Below are positions 25,023-33,762 of a DNA stretch of 64,000 nucleotides, in pieces. The notes beneath the pieces are model-generated. The model was not told where the DNA came from and did no database searches. It saw only the letters and a list, made by a program, of their open reading frames with translations. This stretch comes from Gammaproteobacteria bacterium UBA5078 (GTDB lineage: Bacteria; Pseudomonadota; Gammaproteobacteria; Pseudomonadales; Pseudohongiellaceae): contig DIAM01000012.1 of assembly GCA_002416505.1 (NCBI GenBank), forward strand, positions 1 to 64,000, given 5' to 3'. The first letter of the stretch is position 1; each line of letters opens with the position of its first letter. A program made the position numbers and the translations under genes.

Positions 25023-27557
25023 ATGAGCAAGAAATACAGCCCCTCGGCCATCGAGCCGAAATGGCAGCAATTCTGGGATGAGCACAATACCTTCAGTGTC
25101 TCCAACGCAGACTTCACAAAGCCGAAGTACTATGTCCTGGACATGTTCCCTTACCCTTCGGGTTCGGGGCTGCACGTGGGGCATCCAGAGGGTTATACCG
25201 CGACGGACATCATTGCGCGCTACAAGCGCATGAATGGCTTCAACGTGCTCCATCCGATGGGCTGGGATGCCTTTGGTCTGCCCGCCGAGCGCGCCGCCAT
25301 TCGCGAGGGCCGCCACCCTGCCTTGATTACCCAAGAGAATATTAAGAATTTCCGCGGCCAGATTAAGCGTTTAGGCCTCTCCTATGATTGGCAGCGCGAG
25401 ATCGACACCAGCAAGGTCGATTACTATCGCTGGACGCAATGGATCTTCCTGAAATTGTACGAGCAAGACTTAGCCTATTTGGCGGAGGTGCCGGTGAATT
25501 GGTGTCCAGCCCAGGGCACGGTGCTGGCCAATGAGGAGGTGCAAGACGGCCGTTACGTAGAGACCGGCGACCTCGTTGAGCGACGCATGATGCGGCAATG
25601 GATGCTGAAGATTACCGCCTATGCCGAACGCCTGCTGAGCGACTTAGACGGACTAGACTGGCCAGCGGGCATTATTGAGATGCAGCGGCAATGGATCGGC
25701 AAGTCGGTTGGGGCGCAGGTCACCTTCAGATTGCAGGATTTCGATGGCACCTTCGAGGTGTTCACAACCCGCCCGGATACCTTGTTCGGCGCCACGTTCT
25801 GCGTGCTGGCCCCCGAGCACCCTCTAGTCGAAAAAATCACCAGTGCAGAACAAGCTGCGACGGTGCGGGCCTATATTGAAAAAGTGAAGAATATCAGCGA
25901 TCTCGACCGTGAGACCGCTGCCGCCAAGGAGAAGACCGGGGTCTTTACCGGAGCCTATGCGCTCAACCCTGCGAGTGGTCTGCCGGTCCCCGTATGGATC
26001 GCCGACTATGTGAAGGCCGACTATGGCTCGGGTGCGATTATGGCCGTGCCGGGGCACGATGAGCGCGATTACGAGTTCGCCAAGACCTTCGGTCTGCCAA
26101 TCACTCAAGTTGTCGCGGGTGGAGATATCGACACAGCTGCCTATGCTGAGCACGGCATCGCGATGAACTCCGGGTTCCTCGACGGCTTGCCGACCGTCCA
26201 GGCCAAAGTGAAGATGATCACTTGGCTTGAAGAAAAAGGCGTCGGCAAGGGCGAGACCACTTATAAATTGCGCGACTGGTTGTTTTCGCGCCAGCGCTAT
26301 TGGGGCGAGCCCTTCCCGATAATGCACAACCCTAAGACTGGCGAGATTCACGCTGTGCCAGTACAGGATCTCCCGATCACCCTGCCCGAGTTGTCAGAAT
26401 ATAAGCCGACCGCGGATGGTCAGCCGCCATTGGCGCGCGCCGAGCAATGGATGCAAGTCGAGCTGGACGGCGAGTCCTTGCTGCGCGAGACCAATACGAT
26501 GCCGCAATGGGCGGGTTCGTGCTGGTACTACCTGCGCTATATGGACCCTAGCAACGACAAGATGCCCTTCGACCCCGCTGCCGAGCAGTATTGGGGGCCG
26601 GTGGATCTCTACGTAGGGGGCGTGGAGCACGCCGTTTTGCATCTGCTGTATGCGCGCTTCTGGCACAAGGTCCTGTTCGACTGTGGACTCGTGCATACGC
26701 GCGAGCCCTTTAAGAAGCTCTTCAATCAGGGCATGATTCTCGGCATAAGTCATCGCGACGAGGCCGGCCGCTTCTATGGCCCAACAGAGGTGGAGTATCG
26801 CGACGGCAAGCCTTTCGTCAAGGGTGGCGACACGCCCCTGACCGCGCGCGAAGAGAAGATGTCCAAATCACGCCTCAATGTCGTGAACCCCGATGACGTC
26901 ATCGAGGAATACGGCGCCGATTCGCTGCGCTTGTATGAGATGTTCATGGGGCCACTGGAGGCCGTGAAGCCTTGGCAGACCAATGGGGTTAAAGGGGTGT
27001 ATGGCTTCTTGGATCGGGCATGGTCGCTGTTGATCGATGCCGATACCGATGCCATCGCGAGCATTATCGTCGACGAGCCTGAGGCTGCGGCCACCGACGA
27101 GCTGCGTCGCGAGATCAATATCACGGTGCATAAGGTTACTCACGATATCGAGAACTTACGCTTCAATACCTCGATCTCGAAGATGATGGAGTTTGTCAAT
27201 CTCGCCAAGAAGCAGACGCATATTCCGAAGCCTATCGCGGAGAAGTTCGTGCTGGTATTAGCGCCCTTCGCGCCGCACATAGCGGAGGAGCTGTGGCAGC
27301 GCCTCGGCCACACCGACACATTGGCCTACCAGGCTTGGCCGCAAGTCGATGAGAACTGGCTAGAGGCCGATACTGTCACGATGACGGTGCATATCAACGG
27401 CAAGCGTCGCGCGGAGATCCAGATCGATCGGACTCTCGACAAGGCGAGCATCGAGAACATCGCTCGTGAGGAGCCCAGTGTTGCCGAGAAACTAGCGGAC
27501 CTGAAAATCAAGAAAGTGATCTTTGTGCCCGGTAAATTGGTGAATTTCATCGTTTAG
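25023..27557 (+). CDS. leuS: Leucyl-tRNA synthetase
   Basis: LeuRS charges tRNA-Leu with leucine using ATP. The 844-residue product (E. coli 860) has the class I HIGH motif as HVGH at residues 51-54, after PYPSGSGL, and the KMSKS loop at 612-616. The CP1 editing domain lies between them, with the threonine-rich FTTRPDTLFGATF region and the GYG-like DYGSGAIMAVPGHDERD. The C-terminal anticodon-binding and Leu-specific domains are intact. Many gammaproteobacteria have lptE and holA next; here a redoxin/cytochrome protein follows instead. Confidence 0.98.
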   Translation: MSKKYSPSAIEPKWQQFWDEHNTFSVSNADFTKPKYYVLDMFPYPSGSGLHVGHPEGYTATDIIARYKRMNGFNVLHPMGWDAFGLPAERAAIREGRHPALITQENIKNFRGQIKRLGLSYDWQREIDTSKVDYYRWTQWIFLKLYEQDLAYLAEVPVNWCPAQGTVLANEEVQDGRYVETGDLVERRMMRQWMLKITAYAERLLSDLDGLDWPAGIIEMQRQWIGKSVGAQVTFRLQDFDGTFEVFTTRPDTLFGATFCVLAPEHPLVEKITSAEQAATVRAYIEKVKNISDLDRETAAAKEKTGVFTGAYALNPASGLPVPVWIADYVKADYGSGAIMAVPGHDERDYEFAKTFGLPITQVVAGGDIDTAAYAEHGIAMNSGFLDGLPTVQAKVKMITWLEEKGVGKGETTYKLRDWLFSRQRYWGEPFPIMHNPKTGEIHAVPVQDLPITLPELSEYKPTADGQPPLARAEQWMQVELDGESLLRETNTMPQWAGSCWYYLRYMDPSNDKMPFDPAAEQYWGPVDLYVGGVEHAVLHLLYARFWHKVLFDCGLVHTREPFKKLFNQGMILGISHRDEAGRFYGPTEVEYRDGKPFVKGGDTPLTAREEKMSKSRLNVVNPDDVIEEYGADSLRLYEMFMGPLEAVKPWQTNGVKGVYGFLDRAWSLLIDADTDAIASIIVDEPEAAATDELRREINITVHKVTHDIENLRFNTSISKMMEFVNLAKKQTHIPKPIAEKFVLVLAPFAPHIAEELWQRLGHTDTLAYQAWPQVDENWLEADTVTMTVHINGKRRAEIQIDRTLDKASIENIAREEPSVAEKLADLKIKKVIFVPGKLVNFIV

Positions 27558-27683
27558 CAAGGGGATTGGCAGTAATCGGGGATTGGATTCAGAATTCGTC
27601 AGCGAAAGTGCGATTCGAGGCAGCGGCCTCGATAGCGCTATGCTTAAATGCGAGCTCTAAGTCGCAATGAGTTGTAGCCGTTT

Positions 27684-29444
27684 ATGAAGATTTCTATCCG
27701 CAAACCGGGCCTGTTCGGATTAATTTTTCTATTAGTATGCGCCGCATTGCCGAGTCTCGCGGCTGCGCAGCGCAGTACCGACTTTGCGCTGCTCGATCAG
27801 CATGGCGTCTTTCATCAGCTTAGCCGTTATGGCGAGTCCGATGCTGTAGTGCTATTCGTGCAAGGCAATGGGGAGGAGAGCTCGCGCCAGGCGCTGCCGC
27901 TGCTACAAGCGCTGCAAGAGCGTTATCGTGAGCAGGGCGTCGTCGTCTTATTATTAAACCCGCATCCTACGCAGACACGCGCGTCAGTGATTCAAGAGCT
28001 GGCGAGTGTTGGCGTGGAGTTGCCGGTCCTACTCGATAGTGCCCAAGTGGTCGCACGATCGCTCAAGGTGGAGACGAGTGCCGAGGCCTTCATTCTCGAC
28101 CCGGAGTCCCACGATGTGCTGTACAGGGGCCCGCTCGACAGTCAGGTATCGACCGCAGATGCCGACTCAGCCCAGCCTACCCCCTATCTCGAGAATGCCC
28201 TGATCGCGATCTTGGCGGGCGACGAGTTCGAGCTTGCCTCCGACTTGCCCGCACCTAGCGGAACGGCAATCGATTACCTATACCGCAGCCGCTTCGCCGA
28301 CCGACAGATATCCTATCAAGACGAGATCGTGCCCATTCTCAAGCGCCGCTGTACTACCTGCCATATAGAGAATGGGCTAGCGCCTTGGGCGATGGTTAGC
28401 CACCGCATGGTGCAGGGTTGGAGTCCCATGATCCGCGAGGTGTTGGTGACTCACCGCATGCCACCTGGGCAGATCGATATGCTCGAGGGGGAGTGGGACA
28501 ATGTGCATCAGATTAGCGATGACGAGCTCATTACCTTGGTGCATTGGATCGATAGCGGCGCGCGTCGCGAGGGCGATGCAGACCCTCTGACCGAACAGCT
28601 CGCTGTCGACGATAGTTGGAAACTCGGCGAGCCGGACCTGATCATCGATGTTCCCGCTGAAACCATTCCCGCGACGGGTATGGTGGATTTCAAAATCAAG
28701 CGAGCCGATCTCGCCTTGGATAAGGATCAGTGGATCAGTGCCGTAGCCTATAATGTGGGCGATAAATCGGTGCTGCATAGCCTGCTGGTTTTTGCCGTCG
28801 ATCCCAGTATCGATCAGAAAGACCTGGTGGGCCTGGTCGATCCGGATAACGCAGAGTTTATCAGCCTCTATGTGCCGCCGCGCACGGAGGAGGCGTTCGC
28901 CGCCGATTCTGGTTTCCTGCTGCGCCAAGACCGCGACCTGAGTTTCAAGCTGCGCTATGTAACCGGTGGCAGAGATACCGTGGACGCAACGCGCATTGGT
29001 CTGTACTTCCGGGATTCCGCGCCAGAGTATGCGGTGCGCAATGTGATCACCCTGAATACCGGGTTTAGCATTGCACCAGGCGAGGACAATCACGTGGAGC
29101 GTGCGCAGACAGAGCCTTTCGAGCACGAGGTGCTGGTGGAGAGTTTCGCGCCGCAGACGCACACCCGTGGCAAGAGCATGAGTATCTCAGCGCGCTATCC
29201 AGACGGTAGCGAGAAACGCCTGATCAACGTGGCGAACTACAACTTCAATTGGCAAATGAACTACAAGCTTCGCGAGCGCATGCGCTTGCCAGCTGGTTCT
29301 AGCCTAGTCTCTGAGACGGTGTACGACAATTCGGCCTCGAACCCACAGAATGTGGATGCAGAGGCGCAGGTCAAGGTGGGCATTACCACCTATGACGAGA
29401 TCTTCAGCCATTTCGTCAGAGTTCTGGAGCCAGTGGGGAATTGA
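27684..29444 (+). CDS. Exported redoxin/cytochrome c/copper-monooxygenase-like protein, degenerate copper site
   Basis: The 586-residue product has a signal peptide (about 1-28, ending SLAAAQ), a thioredoxin-like domain (31-150) without any CxxC, a cytochrome c segment with CTTCH at 223-227 and a likely distal ligand M259 in RMPPGQ. The C-terminal part (about 315-575) resembles copper type II ascorbate-dependent monooxygenases. It is a paralogue of the protein at 38737-40494. Aligned by eye to that copy, the presumed copper ligands are changed: HH to H365-S366, H to R424, HMH to QTH (491-493) and M to I573. It may bind heme but hardly copper as the family does. Its likely location is the periplasm. 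Substrate and function are unknown. Confidence 0.75.
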   Translation: MKISIRKPGLFGLIFLLVCAALPSLAAAQRSTDFALLDQHGVFHQLSRYGESDAVVLFVQGNGEESSRQALPLLQALQERYREQGVVVLLLNPHPTQTRASVIQELASVGVELPVLLDSAQVVARSLKVETSAEAFILDPESHDVLYRGPLDSQVSTADADSAQPTPYLENALIAILAGDEFELASDLPAPSGTAIDYLYRSRFADRQISYQDEIVPILKRRCTTCHIENGLAPWAMVSHRMVQGWSPMIREVLVTHRMPPGQIDMLEGEWDNVHQISDDELITLVHWIDSGARREGDADPLTEQLAVDDSWKLGEPDLIIDVPAETIPATGMVDFKIKRADLALDKDQWISAVAYNVGDKSVLHSLLVFAVDPSIDQKDLVGLVDPDNAEFISLYVPPRTEEAFAADSGFLLRQDRDLSFKLRYVTGGRDTVDATRIGLYFRDSAPEYAVRNVITLNTGFSIAPGEDNHVERAQTEPFEHEVLVESFAPQTHTRGKSMSISARYPDGSEKRLINVANYNFNWQMNYKLRERMRLPAGSSLVSETVYDNSASNPQNVDAEAQVKVGITTYDEIFSHFVRVLEPVGN

Positions 29445-29451
29445 GCGCGAC

Positions 29452-29982
29452 TCAATAGTCGCGCAAGAGGCTGCGCATATCCCGCGTGTAGGGTAGCGCA
29501 TAGTCGTGAGATGCCACGATCACGCTGTCAGAGGTGCGAATCAGTTTTGCCGTCACAAAGACATTGCTCTCGCCCACCGCATAGGTGCCAGCCAACACTA
29601 GGTGCGCATTGTGTTGCGCACTGATGTCATTGACCTCTCGCGATAGCAAGAATGCCCCCTGAGTCTCGCTGATGTAGACGCTGTTGCGCAGCAACATCTC
29701 CACAACCGAGTAACCCGCGGCAGTGAGTTGAGAGGTAAGTTGCTGTGAGGCAACTCGGCCGAAGGTGGATGACTGGCCTAGATCGTTGATGTCCGCGAAG
29801 CTAGCCACAATGATGTTGGTGCTAGGGCTGATCTGGCTTCCTGCCATGCGGATGAGATTGTTCGCGGCGGCACGATTGGTGCTAATGATCAGATCGATTC
29901 CCGTGTCATATTCCTTGCTAGCGCAGCCTGCCAGCGTGGCTAGGCCGAGTACTAGCGCACACACTCTCATGTGAATTCCCAT
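29452..29982 (-). CDS. FlgO-domain outer-membrane lipoprotein
   Basis: The 176-residue product has a lipoprotein signal with lipobox LAGC at about residue 20. The mature part matches the FlgO domain: NIIVASFADINDLGQSSTFG, QLTSQLTAAGYSVVEM, then HLVLAGTYAVGESNVFVTAK. In Vibrio, FlgO is an outer-membrane lipoprotein needed for flagellar function, but similar domains occur elsewhere. No flagellar gene is in the window. Its ATG overlaps the stop of the upstream lipoprotein gene (TAATG), so the two are translationally coupled. An internal ATG four codons in is an alternative start. Confidence 0.7.
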   Translation of the reverse strand: MGIHMRVCALVLGLATLAGCASKEYDTGIDLIISTNRAAANNLIRMAGSQISPSTNIIVASFADINDLGQSSTFGRVASQQLTSQLTAAGYSVVEMLLRNSVYISETQGAFLLSREVNDISAQHNAHLVLAGTYAVGESNVFVTAKLIRTSDSVIVASHDYALPYTRDMRSLLRDY

Positions 29983-30674
29983 TACTCGTCCCCTCGCGCA
30001 CTGACTACGTTAAACACACGGCCTTGGCCACGGTATTGGGCGATATCGTCCGCGTCGAAGTAATACACGCGGTTACTCGAGTGCACGATCTGTTGGCTGT
30101 CGAGGACGCGGGTGCTGATGATGACTTCGGTGACACTGGCCGAACGATCCTGATTGAATTTGTTCCACAGGTCGCCCGCGAGCCCGATTGGTATGAGGAT
30201 AAGGCCGCGGTCTCCCCAGTGCCGGGAATCATTGATGCCCACGCCGGTGAGGAAAAAGGCAGTGATTAGGCCAGGGCGTGCAGGCAGCCACTCGCGATCC
30301 TCGTGCTCTATCACTTGCACGTCATAGTCGAGAGTGAACAGCGCATTCTCTCGATTGAGCATAACGGCGACGTTTTGGTCGACGAGACCGGCTTCTAGCA
30401 TATTGTGGTAGGCGCTGCGGAAGTCACCGGCGTTGTTTGCCGCCTTGCCCAGGTAGATCGAAGGGGTGATCACGCCCCCACCATCGCCAAGGCTGGCGCG
30501 AATCAGTTCCGACTCATGTTGTGCGAGCAACTGCCAGTGGCTAGCGGACTGCAGGCTTTGCTGCTGCGAGCCGGGAAACATCGCGGCGCGTGGGTAGGGC
30601 AGATAATCGTTGTTCCCGCAGGCGGCAAGAACCGAACATGTCATACACAGCGCGACCACTCGAGCAATATACAT
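29982..30674 (-). CDS. Lipoprotein of unknown function, partner of FlgO-type protein
   Basis: The 230-residue product begins MYIARVVALCMTCSVLAACG, a signal peptide with lipobox LAAC. The residue after the lipid-modified cysteine is G, so outer-membrane sorting is likely. The remainder has no domain I recognise; it contains SIYLGKAANNAGDFRSAYHN. I start at the ATG at 30674, eight bases after AGAGG; an ATG six codons earlier is less supported. Tight coupling to the FlgO-type gene suggests the two lipoproteins act together. Confidence 0.7.
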   Translation of the reverse strand: MYIARVVALCMTCSVLAACGNNDYLPYPRAAMFPGSQQQSLQSASHWQLLAQHESELIRASLGDGGGVITPSIYLGKAANNAGDFRSAYHNMLEAGLVDQNVAVMLNRENALFTLDYDVQVIEHEDREWLPARPGLITAFFLTGVGINDSRHWGDRGLILIPIGLAGDLWNKFNQDRSASVTEVIISTRVLDSQQIVHSSNRVYYFDADDIAQYRGQGRVFNVVSARGDE

Positions 30675-30760
30675 GGCGAAACCTCTAGTCATGGCTTAAA
30701 GCGCGGGTAAGCGCACTAATATCGCAGCAGTGTACTACGAGTTAGAGGTCAGCGGAATTC

Positions 30761-31135
30761 TCAGTTGAGGATGTGATAGCCGCGTCCGCGCAGGCAGTTG
30801 TGTACGACGCGGTCGCGTTCACTTAGGCCCGAAGAAGCGCCGCGCACCCCGCCACCGATAGCGCCGACGCCAGCGCCACGAGTTGCGGTATTGCGATTGC
30901 CCAGCACGGCCCCGACAGCGCCGCCAATCACTGCCCCGGTGGCCGCGCCAGCTACCGCTCTCTCCCCCACTGGGACTTGGTCCGCGATGTCTTGGCACTC
31001 GCTAAGATCGGTTTGATAACGGGCCATGTCGATACCTTGCGGATCGACGATGGGGCCAGAGTAGCCGGGCCCGCGGCCAGACTGACAGGCTATGAGAGTT
31101 AGAAGTAACAAACCTAGGATAGCGCGTTGCAACAT
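30761..31135 (-). CDS. Glycine-zipper lipoprotein
   Basis: The 124-residue product starts MLQRAILGLLLLTLIACQSG, a lipoprotein signal with IAC as lipobox end. A glycine-zipper segment follows (AGAATGAVIGGAVGAVLG, then GAGVGAIGGGVRGASSG), which inserts in or spans membranes in this family. Conserved cysteines in SECQDIA and HNCLRGRGY flank the zipper, a layout common in outer-membrane glycine-zipper lipoproteins. GGAGG lies seven bases before the ATG at 31135. Confidence 0.75.
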   Translation of the reverse strand: MLQRAILGLLLLTLIACQSGRGPGYSGPIVDPQGIDMARYQTDLSECQDIADQVPVGERAVAGAATGAVIGGAVGAVLGNRNTATRGAGVGAIGGGVRGASSGLSERDRVVHNCLRGRGYHILN

Positions 31136-31267
31136 GATGAACCTCCGTCGCTCGAGATCGGTGAAAGGCATGGGTGGCAAGCGTGAAAACGCAGTGCCAC
31201 ACAAGTCTTAACGCACGAGGGCGGGGCGGGTTTACAGAGATTCCTTTCTTGGGCTTAGGGTTTGACT

Positions 31268-31699
31268 CTAGAGCTGCGCGTTCACCCATTTCTGGAACTG
31301 GGCAGCAGGCATGGCGCCGGATACTCGTGCTACCTCCTTGCCTTGCTTGAATATCATCAAGGTAGGGATGCTACGAATGCCATAGCGCTGTGCTAGCGCC
31401 GTTTCATTCTCCGTATTGACCTTCACTAGGCGAACCTTGGGTTCCAGCGCGGCGCTGGCGGCCTCGAAAGTCGGCGCGAACTGTAAGCAGGGTCCACACC
31501 AGGGCGCCCAGAAATCGACGACTATCGGCACATCTCCCCCTAGGTGCTGAGCGAAATTGCTCTGCGTCAACGCCGTAGGTTTGCCGGTAAACAGGGCTTG
31601 TTTGCATGCGCCACAGACGCCGTTCGCAGTGAGCTTATCGGCGGGCATACGATTCTTGCGATGGCAGTGTGGACAGGTGACAAAGAGTTCATTCGACAT
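31268..31699 (-). CDS. trxC: Thioredoxin 2
   Basis: TrxC is a cytosolic protein-disulfide reductase linked to oxidative stress. The 143-residue product has the N-terminal zinc-binding pair CPHC (C9, C12) and CGAC (C29, C32) that defines Trx2. The active site is WCGPC (C68, C71). The cis-proline loop is IRSIPTLMIFKQG. Length matches E. coli TrxC (139). It is divergent from the MFS gene, with an AT-rich region between. Confidence 0.93.
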   Translation of the reverse strand: MSNELFVTCPHCHRKNRMPADKLTANGVCGACKQALFTGKPTALTQSNFAQHLGGDVPIVVDFWAPWCGPCLQFAPTFEAASAALEPKVRLVKVNTENETALAQRYGIRSIPTLMIFKQGKEVARVSGAMPAAQFQKWVNAQL

Positions 31700-31761
31700 G
31701 GTGATCAGGCTCCGACTATTTGAGAGTCCAAGGATACGCCGGGGCGACGCGCTTTTAAAAT

Positions 31762-31779
31762 TTATAATGTAACTTATAA
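31762..31779. promoter_or_regulatory. TTATAA repeat in the trxC-MFS divergent region
   Basis: Two TTATAA hexamers (31762-31767, 31774-31779) are separated by six bases in the 187-base region between divergent genes. The first overlaps TATAAT, a perfect -10 on the plus strand, though no good -35 lies 17 bases upstream. It may be a promoter or regulator site. Confidence 0.35.
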
Positions 31780-31886
31780 CGATAGTGCTCTTTAGGGATG
31801 TTCATCCGCGCATTTGGCCACCGTGCATTGCATTAGCCGCTCATTTCTAAGATGCTGACTTGTATTTGTTCGTCGAAGAATTGCAC

Positions 31887-33356
31887 ATGACACAAGAATT
31901 GGAAGCAAAGCCACTCTCCGGCGCTCGTAGTCGCGCCCTATGGCTACGCAATACCCTAGGTCTTTCTCAAAAGGAGGCCGTGGCTTCCGCGACGATGACG
32001 GCAACGGGCGACAACTTCTTCAATGCCTTTGCCATTTACCTCAATGCCACAGCGGTTCAGATGGGCTGGCTGATGGCGATCCCCCAATTATTCGGTGCGC
32101 TGTTTCAAGTGCTGTCCGCATGGTTGGGGAACTACCTGCCGCGCAAACCTCTAGTCGTCATCACCGCACGCGTCCAGACGGTGGTCGTACTCGGTCTGTC
32201 ACTACTTGCTCTGACTCGCAGCGCAGACTCGGTGTATTGGCTCATTGCTCTCGCCGTCCTGTATTTCTCCTGCATCAACTTCATTCAACCGCAGTGGCGG
32301 GCATGGATGGGCAGTGTCGTGCCCCAGCGTCGCCGCGGCACCTTCTTCGCGTCGCGTACCCGCTTAACGATGGTAGCCTCGCTGTTTATCTTCATGAGTG
32401 GCGGGGCTCTGCTAAGTCTTAGCGAGCGCTTCGATGTGGTGTGGCTAGGTTTCGCCATTCTTTTCGCTACGGCGGCGGTAGGGCGAGGCTTCTCGTCGCG
32501 ATATCTCGCGCAGATGCACGATCCAGACGCGAATCCCCATCCGGCGGGGCGCAAGGGGTTCTTGCAGAGTGTGAAGCAATTGTATGCATCGCTCGGAGAT
32601 AAGACGTTTCGAGACTACAGTTTTTTCGTGGCGGGCATGCAGGGCGTGGTGGCGATCTCCGCGCCTTTCTTCGCTGTTTATATGCTGCGCGATCTGCAAT
32701 TTACCTATATTGAATATAGCCTCAATTCGATCGCGTCGATTCTCACGCAGTTCCTGATGCTCAATTTCTGGGGGCGCTTCAGCGATCGTTTCGGCAATCG
32801 ACTAGTGATGCAGATCGCCAGCCTGTTGATTCCTTTTATGCCGCTGCTGTGGTTGTTCTCAACGAATCACTATTATTTGATCTGTGTGCAGATAATGTCG
32901 GGCTTCGTGTGGAGTGGATTTAGTTTGAGCACTGCCAACTACCTGTACGATATCCGGCCTCACAAGAGTGACTTTGCCGTGTATGCGGCCATGCAATCTG
33001 CGCTGGGGGCGGGGGCGGTGTTTCTTGGCGCGATCATGGGGGGGCTGATCGCCTCGGCGGCACCCAGTATCGTGGAGTTTGTACCCTTCCTGAGGGAGAT
33101 TGGAAGCCCACTATTTCTCGTGTTCTTCGCGAGCTTTGCGCTGCGCATGGCCATCGCGATCTGGTTCATTCCGCGCGCCGTTGAGCCTCGAGTGCGCAGG
33201 CGTCCGAAGTTTCTGCAGGTCATCTATCGCGTGTCGCGCTTCAATGCCATCTCGGGTATATCGCTCGATTGGCTAAGTGTGACCAAGCGCAGCGACACGA
33301 CGAGTGGTTCCGATGCGGAGCAGGAGCCGCCAGTGGCTAGTGATGAGAAGGAGTAA
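31887..33356 (+). CDS. MFS transporter
   Basis: The product is an inner-membrane transporter with about twelve membrane segments in 489 residues. The characteristic loop after helix 2 reads YLPRKPLVVI, and FWGRFSDRFGNR fits the MFS loop between helices 8 and 9, with its conserved D and R. The N-terminal 25 residues are soluble. It resembles uncharacterised bacterial MFS proteins; no substrate can be given. I use the ATG at 31887; a TTG nine codons upstream is weaker. It converges with the SMI1/KNR4 gene. Confidence 0.78.
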   Translation: MTQELEAKPLSGARSRALWLRNTLGLSQKEAVASATMTATGDNFFNAFAIYLNATAVQMGWLMAIPQLFGALFQVLSAWLGNYLPRKPLVVITARVQTVVVLGLSLLALTRSADSVYWLIALAVLYFSCINFIQPQWRAWMGSVVPQRRRGTFFASRTRLTMVASLFIFMSGGALLSLSERFDVVWLGFAILFATAAVGRGFSSRYLAQMHDPDANPHPAGRKGFLQSVKQLYASLGDKTFRDYSFFVAGMQGVVAISAPFFAVYMLRDLQFTYIEYSLNSIASILTQFLMLNFWGRFSDRFGNRLVMQIASLLIPFMPLLWLFSTNHYYLICVQIMSGFVWSGFSLSTANYLYDIRPHKSDFAVYAAMQSALGAGAVFLGAIMGGLIASAAPSIVEFVPFLREIGSPLFLVFFASFALRMAIAIWFIPRAVEPRVRRRPKFLQVIYRVSRFNAISGISLDWLSVTKRSDTTSGSDAEQEPPVASDEKE

Positions 33357-33362
33357 AAGGGC

Positions 33363-33761
33363 CTAGTCGGCGAGCCAGACATCTTTACACCACAGCCAGA
33401 TGTTGTCCCAGCCCTCGTCGGATGTCCTCTCGTCCCAGAACAGAATGGCGCCATCTTGGCGAATGCAATAAAAACCCCCGTTGGCCTCGCAGATCGGCAG
33501 GTATTTGCGCGGCAGCCCGAGGCTCCATGCGACGGCTGCCATCTCAGGCAGATAGGTGTGGGAGTTCGGATCACTCACTGTGACGGGTTCCAGATGTCCG
33601 CACACGACATCGCTGACCTGCATCAGGTAGTCGCGTAGATCGTCGGGCAGTGAGACATAGAGCGCCTCTTCTATTTCAATGAGCAAGTCTTCGTCGGGTA
33701 GCTCGAGAGGCACCGGTACGGGCTCGTTTCGCTCGCGTAACATTTCGATTACATCTTCCAT
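33363..33761 (-). CDS. SMI1/KNR4 family protein
   Basis: The 132-residue product resembles the SMI1/KNR4 (SUKH) fold: IEEALYVSLPDDLRDYLMQV at the N-terminal helices, then the C-terminal YCIRQDGAILFWDER. In bacteria this fold is often an immunity protein for a polymorphic toxin, but also has housekeeping uses. No toxin gene is adjacent. Its ATG follows the stop of the upstream exported-protein gene after one base, so the two are probably coupled. Cytosolic location is expected. Confidence 0.72.
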   Translation of the reverse strand: MEDVIEMLRERNEPVPVPLELPDEDLLIEIEEALYVSLPDDLRDYLMQVSDVVCGHLEPVTVSDPNSHTYLPEMAAVAWSLGLPRKYLPICEANGGFYCIRQDGAILFWDERTSDEGWDNIWLWCKDVWLAD

Positions 33762-33762
33762 T

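Noticed and set aside
25824..26351. Antisense open frame inside leuS (175 codons)
   Set aside because: Shadow of leuS, which is certain in this region.
28377..29162. Long open frame antisense to the first redoxin/cytochrome gene (261 codons)
   Set aside because: It is a shadow of the real gene; the sense frame has clear domains and the antisense protein has none.
33363..33761. Immunity gene of a toxin system
   Set aside because: No toxin, secretion or repeat gene is adjacent; only the family name suggests it, so I keep it as a question and not as a call.
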